DNA from: Tomocerus qinae
Taxonomy: Eukaryota; Arthropoda; Collembola; Entomobryomorpha; Tomoceridae
Reading direction: 5' to 3'
DNA: 64,000 nucleotides
Assembly (NCBI GenBank): GCA_020055645.1
Contig: CM034548.1
Span: forward strand, 27,206,201-27,270,200
Under the pieces are notes generated by a model. The model worked only from the letters and a program-made list of their open reading frames with translations, did no database searches and was not told the origin of the DNA. The position numbers and the translations under genes are program-made. The stretch's first letter is position 1; every line of letters starts with the position of its first letter. Shown one piece after another: positions 1 to 12,500 of the stretch.

Positions 1-550
1 GGAAATAATCTTCAAAATGACTGTAACCAGGAAATGATTTTTTGAGATTGGTACCATAGTACCATGTCGGTTACAAGAGATTAGAAAATGGTTAAAAAAG
101 ATTGAAAATCCGACAGAACTGCATACTTACTCTAACTCTTGCAAGTGATTCGCCATGGTATGCATGTTTTAGAATTTAGATTGGACATGTTTGCCAATGG
201 TAAGATAACATACGAAATGCGAAGTGTAGTTTACATCACAGACAAAATAGTAAAATATTTACTTTCGTGGGATTAACATTGTACTTTTCACTGAATAATG
301 TGCCCAACTATCGTCATAACAAGCTCTATAGAAGATCAAAGTAATTTTTATATTAAAAAAAGGCTTTAAGGTTTCTTTTTTTAATCCCATAGTTAATTAC
401 TGTATTTTACTAAAATGTGGCCAATGTACCCATACGTATAGGTTTTGTGTCTGAATAAATCGTAAAAATTTTGCATCTACTAATGTTCAGTAACTGCACT
501 TGGTAGTAAAAGTAAGGTACAACCCTAATGAAGTGAATAAATTCCAATAC
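1..550 (-). other. Intron of the RNF11-like gene (partial)
   Basis: AT-rich sequence downstream of the first coding exon of the RNF11-like gene. The intron donor reads CAG followed by GTATTG at 551/550. No second exon encoding the rest of the protein, such as the RING-H2 domain, is visible before the window ends, so the intron continues to the left. Confidence 0.6.
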
Positions 551-668
551 CTGATAAATTTCTCCATGAATTTGTTCAGAAGATGAAGACTCCCGAGTAC
601 CTTCCCCTCCCCGAAGAAGTGACACATCGTCAGAAGCAGTACCTTTTAGACAGTTACCCATCTTTTTT
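551..668 (-). CDS. RNF11: First coding exon of an RNF11-like RING-finger protein (partial gene)
   Basis: The coding part runs from an ATG at 661 to 551: 37 complete codons ending in phase 0. The peptide begins MGNCLKGTASDDVSLL, which matches the conserved start of RNF11 (MGNCLK, then SDD, I or V, SLL). RNF11 is a small membrane-anchored RING-H2 protein that works with NEDD4-family ubiquitin ligases. Gly2 fits N-myristoylation and Cys4 fits palmitoylation, as known for the family. The exon opens after a T-rich acceptor ending GAACAG (AG at 669-670), leaving seven 5'-UTR bases before the ATG, so at least one untranslated exon lies upstream, not located. The donor is CAG|GTATTG at 551/550. Vertebrate exon 1 ends in a PPPY WW-binding motif; here it ends IHGEIYQ with no PY motif. 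The RING domain lies off the left edge. The identity rests on the N-terminus alone but that motif is distinctive. Confidence 0.85.
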
Positions 669-2864
669 CTGTTCAAAAATTACAAAAAATATTAATATTG
701 GGTTACCAATTATTGTGTAGGTTTCATATGCACAAATTACAAACCAACCACGACGAATGTTACTACTCAATGTGTTTGTATAGCTAATGTAATGTGTGAA
801 TATTAGGATAAAACATACACAACAAAATGCAATTGTGACTTTGACATCCTTCAGTAATTGTAAACTAGGGCAGTTTGAGCAATATCATTTGTCAAATTGA
901 AAATAACAATTCCAAGTAAATGAAATGTAACAAACGTTATGTTTCTATTATAAATCTACCGAAAGCAGACGTATGTATACATTATTGTATACGTTCTTAT
1001 ATAACTGTACAACAAGGAAATGCGTATAAAATAGGAATTAATGTATAGTAGAAGTGATAAAAACGCTATGTTATTACTTACCATAATTAGAACTAGAATC
1101 CAGAGAAAGCAAATAATATTAGGAGTCCTAATGTGGTTATAAATAAAGTACTCGTTCGAAAGGAAAAAAGATATATTGGTAGATTTGTCCTTGAACACTA
1201 AGCAATAAACACTAACTTTCGTTGAAACAGTTTCTTAGGCACACGTTTTAGTGGATTTTAGGAACAAATGACACGGTCTTGTTCATAATTTATTGCAATT
1301 TTTGTGTATAAGGCAGAAGCGAACAATTATCTAAACGGATATCGAAAGAATAATGATATTTAGAATGCACAAACTGAATAAAAACGAGATTATAGATGAC
1401 TTCGTAAGGTTCATTCGTAAATATTATTTAGTTACTAGCACAAGAATTTTGTTTCGTCAACTGAAAGAACAAGAGGCAACAAAAACCATGGTATAAACAC
1501 AATAATGCGTTAATATTGGATTTAAACCAATTGAAATAAAATTGAAAATTCCATAGGCACTATGCTAGAGAATAAGTCCTTAAAAGGATGGTTTGATTTT
1601 AAGCACTGGAGTGGTAGGCAGTATTTCCTTGTATAGCTATTTCCACAATTTTTTTACATTGTGGCACTTTAAAGCACAATTAGCAGGCGTGTAATTATTT
1701 TGTGTAGAGTTGCAGCTGCAAAAATTACGAGTTAAAAAGTCTCATAATCTCAAACTTTCACTTGAAACGAACGTTTCCCCAAATGCCTTTTAGTCAAGTA
1801 AAATTGTTTTCCAGCTGTTCAATCCAATTATATCGGTTGCATTGTCTGGAAACTCTGTAAGAGTAATAATTAGAATTTGTAATAAGGATGTGTCTACGTT
1901 AGCCAACCAAAGAGGAGTTAAAGATTAGAAACGTAATATACCTGCTTGATGGATGATAGATTGCTAAAATTATTGGCAAATGGAATGGATATCCAAAAGA
2001 GGATCGAAGCGAAGGTGAGACTTGAGTCAGCTGTTCGAGTGGATTTTTATTGAAATTATCTTCGGAGCAGATGTCAGATGTTATGGTTTCACGATGTGGT
2101 TATTTAGTATGCTGGGTCACAAATTCACTACGCTCTTGTCAGCAGTTATTGCTAGTGACCTTCAATAATTTTCTATGATATCAATTCTTATAAAATTGGT
2201 AGCGTAATGACGTAAAACGTACTATAGCAATCGTCGTAGAACTTAGTAGAAAAGCAAATGTAGTGAATATTGAGAAGACAAAGAAGAACTGTGAGACACT
2301 CACTACTTGGTAATTCCTATAATGTGGTACCTAGCTATAAGAGATAACTAAATAGACACTATAATATTGTAATTTTTACGACGAGCTAAAAGGTTAAAAT
2401 AAAGGTTAAACTTTGAGAATAGAGACAGTGAGTTGCTACACAACAACGTCGATTCGCTTAGTCACTATTATATTGTTACTTCTAGTGTATTCGTAATCCT
2501 AATTTCGTGAGGAGTCGTTTTATTGTTGGGAAAGACGAAACACTTTATTCATATGATTTGTATATTATTATGTGTGTTGTGGAGTAGTTCAAGTAGTGGA
2601 GTAGATAGTCTACTACTACTGTCGTGTTGTTCTATTAGGCTAGTCATGTCGTGCACTTTCTGTAATGTAATAGACTAGAAAGATGAAAGGCGATGTGACG
2701 TAATGTTTTTGCTATATAACAACTCGGTGTATGTATATACGCGTATGGCGTACAGCTCTTCTAGTCAATAACAATGATGATAAACTCAAAAATACCGTAT
2801 AGATTCTAATAAAACCCATAGCATTACCCGTTACTAACGTCTTGGTGGAAACCGTTTGGGGGAA
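669..2864. other. Non-coding, 5' region or first intron of the RNF11-like gene
   Basis: AT-rich sequence with no convincing open frame, RNA gene or repeat array. It should contain intron and possibly the promoter or untranslated first exon of the RNF11-like gene, but I could not pick out either. Confidence 0.4.
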
Positions 2865-2872
2865 CTGGAGGG

Positions 2873-3036
2873 CAAGGGCGTATCCAGAACTCAAAGTAAG
2901 GGGGTGCTTGAACATAAGACAAGAATTTTCTTATGTATAAAAATACTTTTTATTAAATTTTAGAAAATGTCAAGTGTGCTTTTGGGAAATTAAGGGAGGC
3001 TACAGCACCCTAGCACCTCCCCTAAATACGTCCTTG
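2873..3036. mobile_element. Short non-autonomous hAT-type element (MITE), 164 bp
   Basis: The left end reads CAAGGGCGTATCCAG. The right end, reverse-complemented, reads CAAGGACGTATTTAG, giving imperfect terminal inverted repeats. The element is flanked on both sides by the identical 8-bp sequence CTGGAGGG (2865-2872 and 3037-3044). An 8-bp target duplication with ends starting CAAGG or CAGGG is the hAT signature. There is no coding capacity, so any movement would have needed a transposase from elsewhere. Confidence 0.85.
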
Positions 3037-3044
3037 CTGGAGGG

Positions 3045-5711
3045 ACACAATGAAAGGTTTTATTAAGTGTATTGTATGAGGTAATAATTTGTGGGTCAAC
3101 TGGGGCAATATAATTATATTTCCAATAACTGGTGACTGGGGTGAGGATAATATAATGTAACACAGGATTGATTTAAGTGTAATACTGTTAGGGAATTGAG
3201 TTCTATTGCATGATATGCACACTGGGAGGAGAGTGGTACTAAAATCATTTGGACTAAAAATCATACATAATGACATATATTAATAAGTCATTGAATGGGA
3301 AGGGATTGAAGCATTGTAAAATATGTGATTTACTAATTATGTGGATTTATTAGAATTTGGAGTTTATTCATGGTAGATAGGTTGGAGGCAATATGAGAAT
3401 AAAATTCATTGACTGGGGTATCGCAATATTTTTATAAAGTTTACAATAAAAAATGGGACATTGTGATATATGGTGCTTTATTAGCGCATGGGCTACATTT
3501 AACTGGAATGTCACTTCGGAATCATTTGTAAGAGTAGAGGGGTTTTATTAGGACATATACGGTAGGCACTATTTACTACCTTTTTCTGTGTATTTTCTGA
3601 GGTAGTATTGCATAGCATTGCATTTGCAGTATTCACTCACTGTAATGTATCTGCTTTTGGTTGGTAACTGGCAAACAAGAGTAGGATAGGCAAGGAGGAG
3701 GTGTTTGAACTTACAATTATGTAGTATACGACGTAGTAGTTAACTTAAAACTCTATTATCGACTCGCCTCGACTGATTATGCATTAGACTTTGGACTTGA
3801 ACTTAAGAAACTATTGACTCCCTCAACTAAAGCCCCGCGTTCCCAACTCACCACTAATCACTCGACTCTCTCACGTTTGTATGCATATTGACATGTACTA
3901 TTTATTATCAACGGTTTATATCCATAGACACATCAGGAACGTTTTTGTCGACAATAATACTATTATTAGTAGTGCAATGTTATGCAATTGGAGCTAGAGA
4001 TCACGCTGTTTGATTATTTATATTGACACAATGACATTCGTCGCTGTCTCGAGTTACTTTTGTTTGTGTTGTATACCAGCTCAATGACAAATTACATTTC
4101 GTGAGTACAATGCAAATATAAACGCACTTAAAAGTAATTATAGGACTGACTGATTCATTATATGGAAAGATACGACAGAACTGTCTACCAATAATCACTG
4201 TCACAAAATTATTTATTCATGTACGAAGTTAGTAAATAAAACAAATTGCAAAAAATTAGCGGAGAGAGACGGAGTAATCCTTACACTGAAATGTTATGCA
4301 AAGAATAAATAAATCGCAAAAACAAAATTACACCTTTTACTGTAATTGTCGCTGCGGAACAAAGATTTTCTTGTTTGGAAAGCTCAACATGACAATGACA
4401 ACGGTTGAAATATTATTTATGATGGCCGTCGATAATTCGTTTACTGTCTGTACAATAGTCAGTTTTGATTGCTTTCTACACGAAAGGAGAAAAGAATTTC
4501 GTGGTCCAAAAAGGCAGCCTAGCAACATAGCAGCAGGGCAGAGAAGGCAGTTTGAGGTATTTAATATAAAAATGGCTATAGTTATATCTATATCCTTTTA
4601 ATCTCGTTTTGTATATTTAATTGGGACGAAACGAATAAATCTAACAAAATAGGATCCTAATTGTCTTTCTAGCTCCAATTCAAGTATAATACAAACCTAT
4701 GTACGAATACGAATTTCATGTATTATGTAAAGAATATCAATGCCAAGTATTACATATAGCACAATCGAATTGAGACGTAATACATAGAAGAAATAAAGTT
4801 AGCTGAATTCCGAAGGATACTTAGCCGAATTCGGCCAAAATGATACTTACTTGACAGAATCCAAATGGAATTTGATTCAAAGTGAACATATCACATCCTT
4901 AACCTCGGAAAAATCATGTACAGCGCATTTTAAGCACAATATCATGGATTAACTAGAATATATGGTCAGATTTGTAAAATTTAAAATTGTTGAATATAAT
5001 TGGTTCCGAGCTAGGAGTAAAGGTATTTACATATACTCTGGTAACTCTAATGCATTTTGAACCAAATTCGGTCGAATTTGAAATCGGTGAAGTGAAGCAT
5101 CATTTGACTGTCGGGTAACTTCTGATTGTGTATATGTATGTAGGTACTACCATCCTATTGCATGAACTATACACTACATTTGATTCTCTTCTGGGTTGGA
5201 TTGACTCGGATGATATTGTTTGACTTGGAATCGGAGTGTACTATTTCGGTGTTATAGCACTGGTCGGTGTCAGAAAGAATGTAAGCACTAAATATAGCGT
5301 GCATTCAGTATACGCTGCTCCTATATTCATATACCTTAAGTACATTCACATAATAATATTATTTTTTATATTTTGATATGCAAGTGTTCTATTTCCTTTT
5401 GTATTGAATATTTAATTTTAATTTCCAAGGAGTTTTAATACTAATGACAAGTTGAAGGAATAATAAAATGTCAAGTAAATTAAATGCCCTTAATACATGA
5501 GATTAAACCTATGCAATTTCATGAATTAAAAAATACGGAAAACATGCAATAAAGCGCTAAAATTTTCGCAACTTTTGTTAGTGCTCCCCCCGAAATGTTT
5601 TTATGGCTGCGGCACGGTCTCTAACTACTCCTTGAGGATGCACGATTGATTTTAGCCCACCGAAGGCGACCTTTTAAAATAGTTTCCAAGTAAAATTAAG
5701 TCATAATTTCA
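3045..5711. other. Non-coding intergenic or intronic sequence
   Basis: No supportable gene. Short open frames, such as the one at 4296-4601, lack splice signals and coding character. Around 5575-5620 a C-run followed by GAAATGTTTTTATGGCTGCG resembles the decayed end of a transposable element of the same general type as its neighbours, but I found no partner end. Confidence 0.4.
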
Positions 5712-5719
5712 TAAATATC

Positions 5720-5829
5720 CAGGGACGCAGTGAGGGGAGTACGGGGCACGGGTACCGTCTCCCCCAAAATCGAAAAAGAATAAAATTTTTGTCTAAAAAA
5801 GCAAAAATCGTTTTCTGGCCGTGGCCCTG
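5720..5829. mobile_element. Very short hAT-type element, 110 bp
   Basis: It starts CAGGGACGC and ends GGCCCTG, whose reverse complement is CAGGGCC, so the terminal inverted repeats are short. Both sides carry the same 8-bp sequence TAAATATC (5712-5719 and 5830-5837), a perfect target-site duplication of hAT length. It has no coding capacity. Confidence 0.8.
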
Positions 5830-5903
5830 TAAATATCATCATGACTATGTATAACGTAAACTGACTCATGCGCATTTAATAATATTTGTATGCACCAATG
5901 AAC

Positions 5904-6064
5904 AGGCACGTATCCAAAAATTTCATCAAGGAGGGGGCACAGCAAATAATAATAGGTAATAAAACTTCACATAATTTTTACGATTTTTGGGTCTTTTTAG
6001 GAAAAAAGCTTAGATCACACGCCCTGACCAGGGGAGAAGTTCAAAAAAAGAAAATATGGCTAAA
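5904..6064. mobile_element. Probable transposable-element remnant next to the minisatellite
   Basis: The sequence from 5904 (CAGGCACGTATCCA, then a G-run) resembles the left end of the element at 2873 (CAAGGGCGTATCCAG, then a G-run). I could not find a matching inverted end or target duplication, so the right boundary is unknown. It may extend through the adjacent tandem array. Confidence 0.4.
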
Positions 6065-6241
6065 CACCCCGTGAGAAATTGGTTAAAACCACCCCGTGAG
6101 AAATTGGCTAAAACGACTCCGTGAGAAATTGGCTAAAACCACCCCGTGAGAAATTGGTTAAAACCACCCCGTGAGAAATTGGCTAAAACCACCCCGTGAG
6201 ATATTAGCTAAAACTACCCAGTGAGAAATTGGCTAAAACCA
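6065..6241. repeat. 25-bp tandem repeat (minisatellite), seven copies
   Basis: The motif GTGAGAAATTGG recurs at 6071, 6096, 6121, 6146, 6171, 6196 and 6221, an exact 25-base period. The unit is GTGAGAAATTGGYTAAAACC plus ACCCC, with a few substitutions (for example the copy at 6196 reads GTGAGATATTAG). Copies are contiguous with no spacers. Confidence 0.95.
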
Positions 6242-8670
6242 CTTTTGACATCCAGATATATAATCAAATCCTGGGAATTATTTCGTATTAAATTAGAAAT
6301 TTTTGGGGTAGAGTTGGAAATTTTGTCTAAAGCTATGAAATCTTTTGAAGTAGGGGCATCTAATTGTGGCCAGCGTAGCCTAAAGTTGGACAACAACTTC
6401 AAATCTCCTGTGAATATCCTAAAAGTGCTTTACCATTTGAGCACTAATTCGTAAAGGTGTTGAACAATCTGAGCACTAATTCGGGAGGTGCTATAGAGCT
6501 TTGAGTTCCGTTCGTAAACAGGTAAACCACTTTTTCGCACATTTTTTGAAATTCTACCACCATTAAAAACCGGGAATTGTTTTGTTATATCTGCTTTGCA
6601 TATATTCCCCAAAAAGGTTTTAAAATAGGTTGGAACTATTTCCGAAATAGGCGTTTTTATTTTATTTTCATTTAAGCCTTTAGCGTCCAGATGGTTAAGC
6701 ACCTTTGTGATATTCACGCATGGGCGAAATGTTGTAAATTGGTAATATGGTAATGCGTGAGTATTATCATGTTTCTATTGACTTAAGCAAACCGAGATGT
6801 TATAATATTTATGTGCTTAGGAATGAAAATTACAATGATGCAAAAATTAGAAACCTAAAATATAAACTCGCTTTACTCCCCTGTTCAATATCCATTGGAT
6901 TCTAATGTTAATTCGCAATCTTTGGAAATTGTTTACTTCTGTACGCATAACGAACTTAACTAATTAAAGGCATTAGTAAATGACATTAAGCTTCAGATGT
7001 GTTTCTTATGTGGACTAATAGCATTCATAATCTTACCCATATAATTTCGATGGTGTAATTAGTGTCGACGATTTTTAAATACTTGGTCACTGGTCAGCAA
7101 TTTTCTATTGGCAAAGGTACACCAAAGTAAAATGGGCATTTAATGTTTAGAATATTTTTTAGATTTTTGGACGACTTGTAAATTTCGTGGAAGACAAGAT
7201 CGGGAGAGATGCTTTATGACAGTACACAAGGGTTGGCGTCAGGATATTCTCCCTAAAGAATTAGTATGCTTGCAGTATTGTGCTAAATTCCAGTGTAAAC
7301 GATACTATACTATTCTCATCTCATTCGTTTCATAAGTAAAGTAGTACAGTTTTGTCTCAATTATTGTTGCACCAGATTGGATCAAAATAAAGTATAGAAA
7401 TGAGCTATTTTTTAGCATTGTATGAATTCTCATACAACGAATCTAGTACAGTTTTTATTCATTGTTCATCATCTAAACATCTGTCACAGAGAAATGGGTC
7501 TCTAATCTCTAATATACATTTTACGTGTTTGTTCGACCTTGGTCAGCCTCATTGCTGAAGGTTTGGTATCGGTAATTAATATTATTTATCAGATATTATA
7601 GTATTAATCGTAGTCGTATGTCGTATTGATGTTGTCGTGTGATCGTGTCTGTGTATTTTTGTGTGATAGGTTCTTATGTATAATTATGTATAACCAGCGA
7701 TTAGACTGGGCAAGACTATTATAACTCATTTAGCCTAGTATCAATCGATTAAGTTAGCATTATATAATAATAATTATTGTTATTTATTACTTTATGGGTT
7801 ACATAGTGCTATGGAGTTTTGTTGAAGGCTAGCCGATTTATTTTTATGTAGTAAGTAAGTACATTAGATAATTCTTGTTCTGTCACGTTCTAATTACGTT
7901 CTACATACATTTGGATCGCTTTGGTAGTACAATACAATCGAGTATCTACCTTACCTCGTCAGACTGACAGTAATCAGCTTTCTGTACCGTTTACCGTACC
8001 ATCTAGCACTATCATGACAGTCAAGTAATAGTATAATAATAATATGTACCATGTAATTATCAAATCCCTTCATTTCATCCAATTGTAATGTAAGTAGGTA
8101 GTCGTATAAGAAACTAGGTATGTCATAAATTACTCCTTATTATGTAATAGAATGTTGATGTGTGAGATTAGCGTCTTCTCAAGTCTAATACAGGAAAGTA
8201 TTGACATGATACACAAACTTTGAAAATTTATATTTGTGTGCATTCCTATAGACTTATCTTTTGCATTTGTAAATGATTTGCTCAAATAAATCATGAAAGG
8301 AATATAGGTATCTATTTATTGGTGACCATTCTAATCTTAACCAAAATGCATGTGAATTAACTACATTTAAGTGAATATAAAAAATCATACAAAGTAGAAA
8401 ATATTCCTTTTCAATTAGTTATGGTACGTGTATGTGCTAACTTAATACATAACAGTGATAATTTAACAACAGATAATAAATATCAGATCAGTTTTGATTT
8501 GAAACGGATTGTACAAAATATTTATCATCGCTCCTCACAAAGGGACCTGATCTAATTGAAAATAACAAGCTATAAGTGCCCAAATATCTTGGTAAACGTG
8601 GTAATTGTGTAGGAATGAATTTAGGTAAAATTCTGGGAATGATTTGTGTTACACTACGATTGCTTCATAA
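6242..8670. other. Non-coding sequence with a small duplicated motif
   Basis: No supportable gene. The 14-base motif TGAGCACTAATTCG occurs twice, at 6438 and 6470 (32-bp spacing), next to the minisatellite and possibly part of the same decayed element. A 95-codon open frame at 6430-6717 (minus) overlaps this repeat and shows no recognisable protein family. From 6740 to 8670 I see only AT-rich unique sequence. Confidence 0.4.
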
Positions 8671-9593
8671 CAGAGATGAGCCAAGTTAACGCCATTTCAT
8701 ATATTAACAAAACGCGAAAAAAATTAATGTTATGTATAATAGGTTTTTAAAGACTTGGTAAAGAAATATTGAATACTGACGTACCCCATGAGTCAAACGG
8801 GAAACATTTTGACTTGGAAATGGGAAACGAAATCAGTATGAATAACATAAATCGTGTTTTGTAGCTAAAACTTAAAATTCCCTACGTAGTATTTCTCAAA
8901 TTATTCTCTACTCACAAGTGTGACTTTTTGACTTCTACAATTGTTAACCCAAAATTCAAAAAAAAATAAAAATCATTGATTTATAAGTCAAGATTTATCA
9001 CGACTATATTTCCCAACTTGAGTTTCAAGTAATTTACCTATTCCGTACATTCACCGAGCCGAATAGGGTACAGCATGAAACTTTTACCTAGATGCACCCT
9101 TATTGCAGAGCTAGGATTTTTTCCAAGTATCTGGGAAAAGTCACGAATGTGCTTATCCGCAACTTGTACAATATTGATAAAAATTGACGTTTTGACTTAT
9201 AAAATTTTTAGCCTAAAAGTCAAAAAAAATATCTAAATCAATGATTTATACTCAAGTTTTGTCACTACTTATTTCCCAACTTGAGTCCCAAGTAATTTAC
9301 CTATTCCGTACATTCACCGAGCCGAATAGGGTACATCATGAAACTTTTACCTAGATGCACCCTTATTGCAGAGCTAGGATTTTTTCCAAGTATCTGGGAA
9401 AAGTCACGAATTGCTTATCCGCAACTTGTACAGTTGTAACAAAAAATGAGTACGAACTGAAAATTTTGAAGCCATGTAAATTCATGTGCTTCGGAGTTTT
9501 GAACAATAAAAGAATGGATTGAATATAATTGATATAGAAATGACATCATTTAGCTGATGTGGCGTAAGTGAATTGTTTTAGGGCCCATCTCTG
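8671..9593. mobile_element. Non-autonomous hAT-like element, about 0.92 kb
   Basis: The left end reads CAGAGATGAGCC and the reverse complement of the right end reads CAGAGATGGGCC, an 11 of 12 match, of a type common in hAT elements. The flanking 8-mers CTTCATAA and TTAGATAA agree at five of eight positions, consistent with a decayed target duplication. The interior is AT-rich, has no transposase frame, and is largely filled by a 263-bp tandem duplication. Confidence 0.6.
8921..9447. repeat. 263-bp tandem direct duplication inside the hAT-like element
   Basis: Two adjacent copies, about 8921-9184 and 9185-9447. TTCCGTACATTCACCGAGCC starts at 9041 and again at 9304, exactly 263 bases apart. 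Roughly 150 bases around this point are nearly identical (for example CAGCATGAAAC versus CATCATGAAAC), while the upstream part of each copy has diverged by substitutions and small indels. Confidence 0.92.
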
Positions 9594-12500
9594 TTAGATA
9601 AATCGAAAGAAATAAAACTAGATTAGTGGCTGTGGGACCCAAAAGAGCATAAATGTATTTGTATATTGACATTATTAGATGTGGAACAATAAGTACTAGT
9701 TATTTATGGTAAAACAAGGACATAAGATTGCTGCATATTTAATACTTTGTACTCTGGCTTATTCTTGCATGTAAACAACAATTAGTCTTGTATCCTTGTT
9801 ACGTGTCATGTCATGTCACCGAGTGTCTGTTGGTATAATGGGTACTTGGTACTGTACTCTTATGTAAGTAGCAAGGCCAGTGTACCTGATTTGAGTGCTA
9901 CTTATAATTGCAGTTAGTATTGCGTAAGAAATAATAAAAAATATAGAGTTGCATTGATGTGATGTAGTTGGTAAGTAAGTATTGGTGGATTATTGGCTGG
10001 AGTACTTTATTGGGCAGATATACAAAGGTTATTATTAGTACATACGTATAGTTAGTATGGAATAGTTCATATAATTTGCATCTGCATTCCTTATCAGCAA
10101 CCACTCAATAAGGGATTCTAAGGGCATTCATACCTAATTGTAACTAAGTAATAAGAATAAGAATAATATAATTAGGTAGCTTTAAAAGTGCATTGCGACC
10201 TGTTAATTGCTTCCACTTCCATATATATTTAGTCTACTCACAAAATAGGTGGAATCAAAGTGAATATATCTAAGTGCTGTAGGTGAAAGCAAGTGAAAGT
10301 AAGTCGGTGAAATAGATATTATTACATAGTAGAGAAAATTGACGGCATTCCTCTAAATGAATCCTTAGGCTAATTTGATTGTTTGGTTGCCATATTGAAT
10401 TAAATAGGGTATTGTTCGGTATAATCTGTATAGTCGTATGTATATATAGTTAGGTGGTAGCAGTTTATTCTTTTATACACAATTTTGGTATGGTATTTCT
10501 TATTGCACAGGTTATTAAAACCAGAAGTAAAATAAACGGTTAGACACCGCCATTCAAAACTACCTACACACAATATCATCATGATCTCATTTCGTTCGTA
10601 CTTGTATAATAAGAGTGTTCTTTGTATTTTTTGGACTGGGTACAGACTGGAGATTCAGAAGTTTTCATGGTTTATTTAAAATAGTTCCTCCGAATCCACT
10701 CACAATTTTTACTACTGTGTTGTGTGTATAGTATGTAAATGTAATATGTAGATAGATCCATGCATGCGTTATTATTAGTTACCAATTACCGTTACCTTTA
10801 ACATGGGATTTATTAGTTATCTTTATTAACTGCATTATTAGTTGATTTTGTAGTAGTAGTGGATTATCCACATATCCGTGTATCTCTACTAATTAGTAAT
10901 TTTACCTAAACACTACTTACTTAATGTCATTTTGGAAAATGTGATATTGGTTTCATACTGTTAATTAATTCAAACGGACTATTTAATTTACATAAAAAAT
11001 TAATCCTACAAATAGTAGATATGGTGCAGCTAAGTACATAGTACATTGCTATACTACATACTTGTAACTGTATAGTATTAATAACAACTGTAATGCAAAA
11101 CAAAATCTGCATAAATAAAGTAACCATAACCAATTATTTTTGAGCAGTTTCTGTGCCTTATTACTTATTACATTTAGGTTTCAAACAATAAACTCTATAG
11201 CTTATAAATAATCCATATAAAATAAATAGCCTACAAATATATAAATATATAAATAATTAAAGCTGTCAAAAGTGTCAATGTATATTACAGACAATCAATG
11301 TCAATTATTTGTCCACGGTATGTCAAGTTTCAATATCATTTGCATATTTTTCAGACTAGGCATTTGCTTCTTCTCACCAATTTGCACTTTGGTTGACACT
11401 CTTGTTGACTATATAATGCTAACCTTCCCGTTGCTCTCTTCCTTTCCATCCCATCAATTCCTTACCAACCACTATAATATAGTAGAACACAGTATTATTA
11501 CTATAGCAGTTAATGTACTGGGTCTCATTCAGTTTTTAATGACTCACAAAACATTCTCTCATATCACTTGAACTAATTAGAAACTCATGGCTCTATTCAT
11601 CGTGTTTGTATTATTATTCCACCATTTATTTATTAATTTCACGACTCTCCTAAAGTAATTATTATTCAGTTCTTATGATAATAAAAATGGCCAATACAAT
11701 CGGTTAATTGTTATCTATAAAAGGTAATAAGTGGCTAATACATACTTATGTGTTTATAGTATAAATTCTTCACATAGGTATGTATCGTATAATAGTAACT
11801 AATTTGCTACTTTTATTGAGATTACATGTTCGAATAGCACTTATGCTTTTATACTTTGTATTTAAGTAATGGCAGAAGATATTTATTGCATTGCGTAAAT
11901 TGCGCATATTATGTTGATAAGAGTTTCTACTGAAACGACTAGTCTTAAGATTTTCTTGCAATCACAAACCCTATTTAAAGCTAAAACCTCACGTAAATAT
12001 TAAAAAAATCTATATAGTAATTACAAGTATTAGTTTGTAGTTTCTTGTAGTATTAAAACAGTAGACTAGTCATGAAATACTATTTAAGTTTACTTATCCT
12101 AATATTACTCACTAGTAATAAGCCACACCAAGGTTCCTATAAGTAAGTACAATTACATCAATAATATTTTGTGAATGGAAGTGGGAGTGAAAGTGAAAGC
12201 ACTTTTGGCTTTCACCTGAACGCTATGAAAGCATATAGGTTTTTTAAGGCATCGTCTGTGATTAGGTATGTCTCACATGCACACACTCAACTCTCACAGT
12301 AGTGTACGTTTAAATACCTATCTTATGTCCCTATCTTGCATTCGGTAAGCATTAACAACTGAGCTCTATTAAACTTATTGGCTACAGATACATTATATTA
12401 TGTATCCACATAACAGAACTTAACTTATAACAACTATGATCCCAAGTAAAAGTCGTAAAAGGCTGAATTACTGATCCTATCACCGTGTCATTTTTATATA

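Noticed and set aside
6065-6241. Possible CRISPR array
   Set aside because: The 25-bp units are contiguous with no unique spacers, and the genome is eukaryotic; it is a minisatellite. The same applies to 41204-41346.
6430-6717. 95-codon minus-strand frame next to the minisatellite
   Set aside because: It overlaps a duplicated 14-bp motif and probable TE debris, and matches no transposase family I recognise.
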